A stretch of 38,062 nt of DNA from Polyangiaceae bacterium. Lineage in GTDB: Bacteria > Myxococcota_A > Polyangia > Polyangiales > Polyangiaceae. Both the position numbers and the translations under genes were made by a program. Positions 33,615-38,062 of this stretch are shown here, piece after piece (within the stretch, counting starts at the first letter, position 1; every line of letters starts with the position of its first letter). The notes below the pieces were generated by a model. It saw nothing but the letters and a program-made list of their open reading frames with translations. It had not been told where the DNA came from and ran no database searches. Location of the stretch: contig JAPYTK010000030.1 of assembly GCA_029941785.1 (NCBI GenBank), positions 1 through 38,062 on the forward strand, given 5' to 3'.

Positions 33615-35048
33615 ATGTCCAACCGTATGAAGAGTTCCCGTTACCCGCGCCGAAAGATGCTGGCCTGTGGCGGCGTCGCGGCAAGCAGCGCCATCCTGTA
33701 CCGCAGCCTCCTTCCCTCGACCGCGCACGCTGACGGGCCATCGATCGCCGATCAGAAACGCGTGATCTACGTCAATCTCGATGGAGGTTGGGACACGCTG
33801 ATGTGTTTCGATCCGCGCGATCACAACAGCTTTGGTGATCCCAACGGCTCGATCTATACGGGCTTCGACATCCTCGCCCAAACCGATACGGTTACCTCAG
33901 GCTTGCTCGCCAACGGCGGTTCCGGACTGATTCAACCTACCGGCTCGAACATCGCCTTCGGCCCAGCTATCGGTACGCTCGCGAACCATCACGACAAGAT
34001 GTGCGTTCTCCGAGGCGTCAACATGGGCACGCTGACGCACATCGTCGGACGACGCTACGGCCTGACCGGCAAGTTCCCGAGCGGACTAAATCCCTCTGGC
34101 AGCTCGCTAGGGACCATCTTTGCAGCCCAAAACCCTGCCGCCGCCCTGATACCGAACCTCGTCATGGGCGGGGTCGAAACCTACAACGTCACGGGCTTAC
34201 CCGAGGCGAGCGGCGTGGTGGTGCCGACACACAACGATCTGAACTTCGTGCTCAAGAGCGTGAATCCCCAATATACCTTGAGCGATACGAGCCAGACCGC
34301 ACTCGCCGAATACATCGCGTCGGCGGACTGCCTCGATTCGCAGCTCGACGTGGGCGGTAAGGTCGCGGCCTACAAGGCAAGCTGGGAAAGCTCGCAGACC
34401 TTCCACGACGGCAGTCTCTACGAGTACTTCAACTTCAAGCCCAACCCCCCGCAGGGGTCACAAATGGAAGCGCTGTATCAAGCTTTTGGGATAAACAACC
34501 TCAATGTTGATCTCGCCGGCGTGAAAGGTCAAGGCATGGTGGCCGCGCAGGCTATCGTGACCGATGTCTCGGTGGCAGTCTCAATCCAACCCGTCGCTCG
34601 AAGGCTCGACGACCACGATGAAGACTGGACCGATCTCCATCAGCCGGCGCTGCGAGAAGCCTTTGATGTTGTTGCCTCGATCGTCACCTTCCTCTCCGGG
34701 CAACCACACAGCAAAGGCGGGAGCTACCTCGATCACACCATCATCATGGTGGGATCAGAGTTCGCGCGCACGCCGACGATCAACGTGCGCTCGGGCCGCG
34801 ACCACCACCTCGCCAACAGCTGCGTTCTCATCGGCGGCGGAATCGCTGGCAACCAAGTCATTGGCGCCACGACCGACGACACCTACGCCTCTCAAGCGGT
34901 CGACCCGACGACCGGGCAGCTCGATCCGAACGGCGTCATCATGCGGCCACCTGATGTACACGCCACCGTCATGCAAGCCCTCGGCCTCCCTTACGATCAC
35001 TTGAGCAATCAAGGGCCCGTGATCATCGACAAGATCATCACCGGCTGA
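33615..35048 (+). CDS. DUF1501 domain-containing Tat-exported protein
   Basis: 477 residues from ATG 33615, which has an AGGAG site nine bases upstream; the frame is open further upstream but lies inside the preceding gene. The N-terminus carries a twin-arginine type motif (PRRKMLACGG) and a hydrophobic stretch ending in AHA, a cleavage site. The body opens with VIYVNLDGGWDTLMCFDPRD, the DUF1501 entry, and has HIVGRRYGLTGKFPSG, a VMVGSEFARTP-like IIMVGSEFARTP segment and GRDHHLANSCVLIGGGI near 395. DUF1501 belongs to the alkaline-phosphatase/sulfatase-like superfamily. Function unknown; it partners with the two upstream genes. Confidence 0.86.
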   Translation: MSNRMKSSRYPRRKMLACGGVAASSAILYRSLLPSTAHADGPSIADQKRVIYVNLDGGWDTLMCFDPRDHNSFGDPNGSIYTGFDILAQTDTVTSGLLANGGSGLIQPTGSNIAFGPAIGTLANHHDKMCVLRGVNMGTLTHIVGRRYGLTGKFPSGLNPSGSSLGTIFAAQNPAAALIPNLVMGGVETYNVTGLPEASGVVVPTHNDLNFVLKSVNPQYTLSDTSQTALAEYIASADCLDSQLDVGGKVAAYKASWESSQTFHDGSLYEYFNFKPNPPQGSQMEALYQAFGINNLNVDLAGVKGQGMVAAQAIVTDVSVAVSIQPVARRLDDHDEDWTDLHQPALREAFDVVASIVTFLSGQPHSKGGSYLDHTIIMVGSEFARTPTINVRSGRDHHLANSCVLIGGGIAGNQVIGATTDDTYASQAVDPTTGQLDPNGVIMRPPDVHATVMQALGLPYDHLSNQGPVIIDKIITG

Positions 35049-35057
35049 TCCGCCGGC

Positions 35058-35552
35058 TCAGCGACGTTGACGCGCTGCGGCCTCGAGCTGCCCTGTGAGG
35101 GCACGCATCTCCGCGTCTTGCTCGTCGGTTTGATGGTCGTAGCCGAGCAAATGGAGCAGACCGTGAGCGAGGAGCATGGTCAACTCCTCCCGCAACGGCT
35201 TCTTGGTTTGGCGCGCCTGGCGGTTCGCGGTCGGCACGGAAATGATCACATCGCCAAGCAGATGGGGACCGTCGATCCTCGGTGCGAGCTGTTCGCCTTC
35301 GCGCATCGAAAAGGCGAGCACATCGGTCGCTCGATCTTGGTCCCGGTAATCGCAGTTGAGACAGCGAATCGTCGCGTCATCCACGAGAGCGATACTGAGC
35401 TCCACCGGCCCGTCGAGTGCGGATGCGCCCCTAAGCCAATCGAGCATCTTGTGGGCTCGACGAAGAAGAACCCGAGGATCGGCCCCTGAAAAAGGCCCCC
35501 CCCGTGTCGTCACGCAAACGAGGGACTCAGCTCGCGGGGATTTTTTTGGCAT
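35058..35552 (-). CDS. ybeY: Endoribonuclease YbeY (16S rRNA maturation)
   Basis: The zinc motif [11 protein letters not shown] (H-x3-H-x5-H) near the C-terminus and the [28 protein letters not shown] segment identify YbeY, a metal-dependent RNase in 16S rRNA processing and ribosome quality control. The start is unclear. ATG 35552 gives 164 residues and overlaps the transaldolase stop by 26 bases; a TTG at 35570 and a GTG at 35513 are alternatives, and none has a good ribosome-binding site. I favour the ATG because it keeps the first beta strand (SLVCVTT). It follows tal on the same strand. Confidence 0.9.
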   Translation of the reverse strand: MPKKSPRAESLVCVTTRGGPFSGADPRVLLRRAHKMLDWLRGASALDGPVELSIALVDDATIRCLNCDYRDQDRATDVLAFSMREGEQLAPRIDGPHLLGDVIISVPTANRQARQTKKPLREELTMLLAHGLLHLLGYDHQTDEQDAEMRALTGQLEAAARQRR

Positions 35553-36174
35553 CCTCGAGAAAACGCGCAAGACCGATGTCGGTGAGTGGATGCTTCAGCA
35601 GCTGGCGAATGACTTTGAACGGGACCGTCGCGACATGGGAGCCGATGAGCGCTGCCTGTATGAAGTGGGTCGGGTGGCGCACGCTCGCCGTGAGGACCTG
35701 GGTGTCGAAGTCGTAATTGTCGTAGATGGAGACAATTTGCTCGATGAGTTCCATTCCATCACCGCCGGTGTCATCGACGCGACCCACAAACGGGGAAATG
35801 TACGTCGCGCCAGCTTTCGCCGCCAGCAGGGCTTGGGGTGCCGAGAAACAGAGCGTCACATTCGTCTTGATCCCTTCGTCGGTAAACGTCTTCACCGCCT
35901 TGAGGCCTTCTTCAATGAGGGGAACCTTGACGACGATGTTGGGGTGCAAGGCAGCGAGCTCACGTCCTTCGGCGAGGATCCCTTCGAAGTCGGTGGCCAG
36001 TACTTCCCCCGAAATCGGTCCATCGACAATCTCGCAAATGGCAAGCAAAGTCTCCTTGGTGGGCCGTCCGGCCTTCGCCAAGAGCGAAGGGTTGGTCGTC
36101 ACGCCATCGATGGCGCCCATGGCCTGAGCCTCACGGATCTCGTCCATGTCTCCCGAATCGATAAACAACTTCAT
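35527..36174 (-). CDS. tal: Transaldolase, small TalC/FSA-like type
   Basis: 215 residues from ATG 36174 (MKLFIDSGD, the family N-terminus). Schiff-base Lys83 lies in IVVKVP. Two positions separate transaldolase from fructose-6-phosphate aldolase in this family: here Glu57 (SGEVLATD) replaces the aldolase Gln, and Phe129 (SPFVGR) replaces the aldolase Tyr. Both favour true transaldolase, exchanging dihydroxyacetone units in the pentose phosphate pathway. That also makes erythrose-4-phosphate, a substrate of the DAHP synthase in this window, though the genes are not linked. It overlaps ybeY at its 3' end. Confidence 0.92.
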   Translation of the reverse strand: MKLFIDSGDMDEIREAQAMGAIDGVTTNPSLLAKAGRPTKETLLAICEIVDGPISGEVLATDFEGILAEGRELAALHPNIVVKVPLIEEGLKAVKTFTDEGIKTNVTLCFSAPQALLAAKAGATYISPFVGRVDDTGGDGMELIEQIVSIYDNYDFDTQVLTASVRHPTHFIQAALIGSHVATVPFKVIRQLLKHPLTDIGLARFLEDAKKIPAS

Positions 36175-36270
36175 GCACCATGAGCTGCGCCTCTGACGAC
36201 CTGTCGTCAAGAGTTGTTGTTGGCGGCCCGCGTGACGACCCCACTCCGCTGCCATTTCCCCGCGCTAAAG

Positions 36271-38062
36271 CTAGTAGACGTCGTCGCTAGGAGCTGCCGC
36301 GCCGCCGGGCATCGAGCCCGCTCTCAGCGCCGCAAACTGGAGGGTCGCAGGCTGGGGGCCCGAGGCGGTGATGGTAACCGACCCGATTCGCGAGCGCCCG
36401 CCGACCGTGACACGGATCGGGATCACATCGCCAGTCTTGCCGGTCAAGGTGAGGTAGCCACCCTGCAGCGAGGTTCGCTTTCCAGCCACCACGACACCAG
36501 CGAAGGAAGGCACGATTTTGACGCGAAGCTCGCCTGCCGCAGCCCCATCGGGAGCCGCGCTTCCATCGGGAGCCGCGCTCGCGACCACCGCCGCGCTCTC
36601 GGCAGGCGCAGCACTTCCTGCGGGCTCAGCACTTCCTGCAGGCGCAGCACTTCCTGCGGGCTCAGCACTCTCAACGGGCTCGGCACTGTCAGCAGGCGTC
36701 CCTGCCTCCGCCAGCTGGGCACGGGTCGCCGTCGTGGCAGTTTGTCCGGCCGCTGCAGCCGCGGTGGCCGGCACGACTGGGGCCACCTCGCCGCTCCGCT
36801 CTGGTGGCTGTATGTCAGGCAGCACGGACGACGAAGCAACTGGCCCGCGCTCATCTTGGCCCTGTCCGAACAACGCGACGTACACACTCAACACCGCACC
36901 ACCGATCCCGACGCCAAGGAGCAGAGCCAGCATGACCGACTTGAGTCCGCCCCCAGACCCCTGCGAGCCGGGCTCGGGCGGGACAACCTTGTCCGATGGC
37001 GCAGATGAATCGACCTCGGCGTCATCCGAGGAAACCGGCTTGGCGTCATCCGAGGAAACCGGCTTGGCGTCATCCGAGGAAACCGGCTTGGCGTCATCCG
37101 AGGAAACCGGCTTGGCGTCTATGTCCGGAGACGGCTCCGATTCGGGCAGAGGCGGCTTGATCTCATCTTTCACCACCGCCCCGGCATCTTCCATGACCAC
37201 GGTGGCGTCGATCGCAGACTCCTTCGAGACCGGCTCCGTCGCCTCGGGCGATGAGTCTTCCGCAGCGTCCGGTGGCTCAGTCTCGTTTGCGTCCGACACA
37301 GCGGTTGGCGCGGATGCCATAGGCCGCGGCGGCCGCGGCGGCTTGGGCGTCGTCTTTTCCACCTTCGGCATCGTCGTCCTCTCGCTCGACTCTTCGATAG
37401 CGTTCGTCTTCTCCAAGGACGCGCCGTCCTCAACCGCGACCGTCGCGTCCAATTCGTTGTCGTCCTTTGTCATCCCTGTTTTCTCCGCCTTCTTCTGCAT
37501 GACAGTCGCGTCGAAGGCGTCCATCATTTCGTCAACTACACCGTCCCCGGCGGGGACATCGTCTTCTCGTCCCACCAACATGTCAGAAGTGATGCGACAA
37601 TCTCCTCCGGGCAATACCGCGCACAAATCGGCACACAGTTCCGTCGCGCTCCGGTAACGATCGGCAGGCAGCAGACTCAAGCAGCGAGCCACGATCGCGG
37701 CGAGCTCTTGCGACACCCACGGAGCCCCATCACGCACATCGGATGGGGCAGCCCCGCAAATCGCCAAGACCAATTCTCCCAAGCCCTGCGCACCGGCGTT
37801 CGGGGCCTCTCCACTAAGCAGCTTGAACAGGACGACGCCTGCACTCCAAATATCAACGCGGTGATCGATGTCCTTGAGCCCACGAGCCTGCTCCGGGGCC
37901 ATGTACATCGGCGAGCCCAGTAGACTGCCCGTCCGGGTCAGCGACTGGTTCCCGCTGTCCGTGGCTTGTTCCATCTTCACCTTGGCGACCCCGAAGTCCA
38001 GAAGCTTGACGATGATCTCCTCGTCGTCGGCGCGATGCATGAAAATATTGGCTGGCTTGACG
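36271..38062 (-). CDS. Serine/threonine protein kinase with repeat-rich tail, N-terminus outside window
   Basis: Partial: the frame runs off the right edge. The first visible residues, VKPANIF, are the catalytic loop (usually HRDVKPxNI), followed by LLDFGVAK, GSPMYMAPEQ and DIWSAGVVLFKLL, so this is the C-lobe of a Pkn-type kinase. A long disordered Pro/Glu/Ser region follows, with three DATV motifs (FDATVMQ, LDATVAV, IDATVVM) and four copies of DAKPVSSD. Then comes one membrane segment (VMLALLLGVGIGGAVLSVYVALFG), an Ala/Gly/Ser/Pro repeat and a C-terminal beta-rich domain that looks PEGA-like (LRVKIVPSFAGVVVAGK). The kinase is cytoplasmic and the tail probably periplasmic. Confidence 0.9.
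   Translation of the reverse strand, partial: VKPANIFMHRADDEEIIVKLLDFGVAKVKMEQATDSGNQSLTRTGSLLGSPMYMAPEQARGLKDIDHRVDIWSAGVVLFKLLSGEAPNAGAQGLGELVLAICGAAPSDVRDGAPWVSQELAAIVARCLSLLPADRYRSATELCADLCAVLPGGDCRITSDMLVGREDDVPAGDGVVDEMMDAFDATVMQKKAEKTGMTKDDNELDATVAVEDGASLEKTNAIEESSERTTMPKVEKTTPKPPRPPRPMASAPTAVSDANETEPPDAAEDSSPEATEPVSKESAIDATVVMEDAGAVVKDEIKPPLPESEPSPDIDAKPVSSDDAKPVSSDDAKPVSSDDAKPVSSDDAEVDSSAPSDKVVPPEPGSQGSGGGLKSVMLALLLGVGIGGAVLSVYVALFGQGQDERGPVASSSVLPDIQPPERSGEVAPVVPATAAAAAGQTATTATRAQLAEAGTPADSAEPVESAEPAGSAAPAGSAEPAGSAAPAESAAVVASAAPDGSAAPDGAAAGELRVKIVPSFAGVVVAGKRTSLQGGYLTLTGKTGDVIPIRVTVGGRSRIGSVTITASGPQPATLQFAALRAGSMPGGAAAPSDDVY
36529..36705 (-). repeat. Degenerate Ala/Ser/Pro/Gly-coding repeats in the kinase tail
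   Basis: Short imperfect units repeat here: GGGAGCCGCGCTTCCATC-like 18-base steps near 36548-36585 and GCAGCACTTCCTGCGGGCTC-like steps from about 36605 to 36690. They encode alternating SAEPAG/SAAPAG/SAAPDG units between the membrane segment and the C-terminal beta domain, likely a flexible spacer. Confidence 0.7.
37019..37114 (-). repeat. Four perfect 24-base tandem repeats inside the kinase gene
   Basis: The unit GCGTCATCCGAGGAAACCGG plus CTTG repeats four times without a mismatch (37019, 37043, 37067, 37091). It encodes DAKPVSSD in the linker before the membrane segment. Perfect identity at the DNA level suggests recent expansion and possible copy-number variation between strains; the unit is a multiple of three, so the frame would be kept. 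Confidence 0.95.

Noticed and set aside
35041-35056. CCGGC-N6-GCCGG inverted repeat at the convergent DUF1501/ybeY ends as a terminator
   Set aside because: The stem is five pairs, lies on the stop codon and has no T-run on either side.
36518-37657. Plus-strand open frame of 379 codons opposite the kinase tail
   Set aside because: It mirrors the Ala/Ser/Glu-rich repeats of the kinase and has no signal, start context or family.

Overview
The window reads as chromosomal DNA of a GC-rich, myxobacterium-like organism (Myxococcota, most likely class Polyangia; this is an inference). Supporting signs are many secreted lipoproteins with Gly/Ser/Thr-rich linkers behind the lipobox, Cys-rich exported proteins, a choice-of-anchor L/MopE-like protein, DUF1552/DUF1501/DUF1588 secreted proteins, a Ser/Thr kinase with a long disordered tail, and a near-perfect sigma-54 promoter. 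I see no tRNA, rRNA, CRISPR array, transposase or phage gene.

Layout. Positions 1-2395 hold the end of a DUF1592/1588/1585 cytochrome-like gene overlapping a DUF1552 gene. Positions 2422-8171 (minus strand) hold purB, a gamma-glutamyltransferase lipoprotein, a Cys-rich exported protein and citrate synthase. Positions 8478-11959 (plus) hold manC overlapping an arylsulfotransferase lipoprotein, then a Cys-rich lipoprotein behind a sigma-54 promoter. Positions 12027-17865 (mostly minus) hold an SDR, a haem/copper monooxygenase-like lipoprotein, a SpoU methyltransferase, a small exported protein (plus), a thioesterase and a choice-of-anchor L lipoprotein.

The centre of interest is 18045-29620. 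There, aroB, aroDE (fusion), aroA, aroF, trpE, trpG, trpD, trpCF (fusion), trpB and trpA are packed head to tail; six of the last seven junctions are 4-base ATGA/GTGA overlaps. Together they encode most of the route from erythrose-4-phosphate and PEP to chorismate (shikimate kinase and chorismate synthase are absent) and all of chorismate to tryptophan. The trp part has the gene order, the trpC-trpF fusion and the sequence character of the enteric (E. coli-type) trp operon, suggesting acquisition of the whole pathway followed by insertion behind an aro operon. A MATE exporter follows 25 bases later.

The right end holds a three-gene secreted cassette (31182-35048: a CxxCH protein, a lipoprotein, a DUF1501 protein) that parallels the left-edge pair, then ybeY and a TalC-type transaldolase (minus), and the C-terminal part of a Ser/Thr kinase running off the window. 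Start sites were re-chosen from ribosome-binding sites, overlaps and family N-termini. All family calls are from reading motifs, with no database search.
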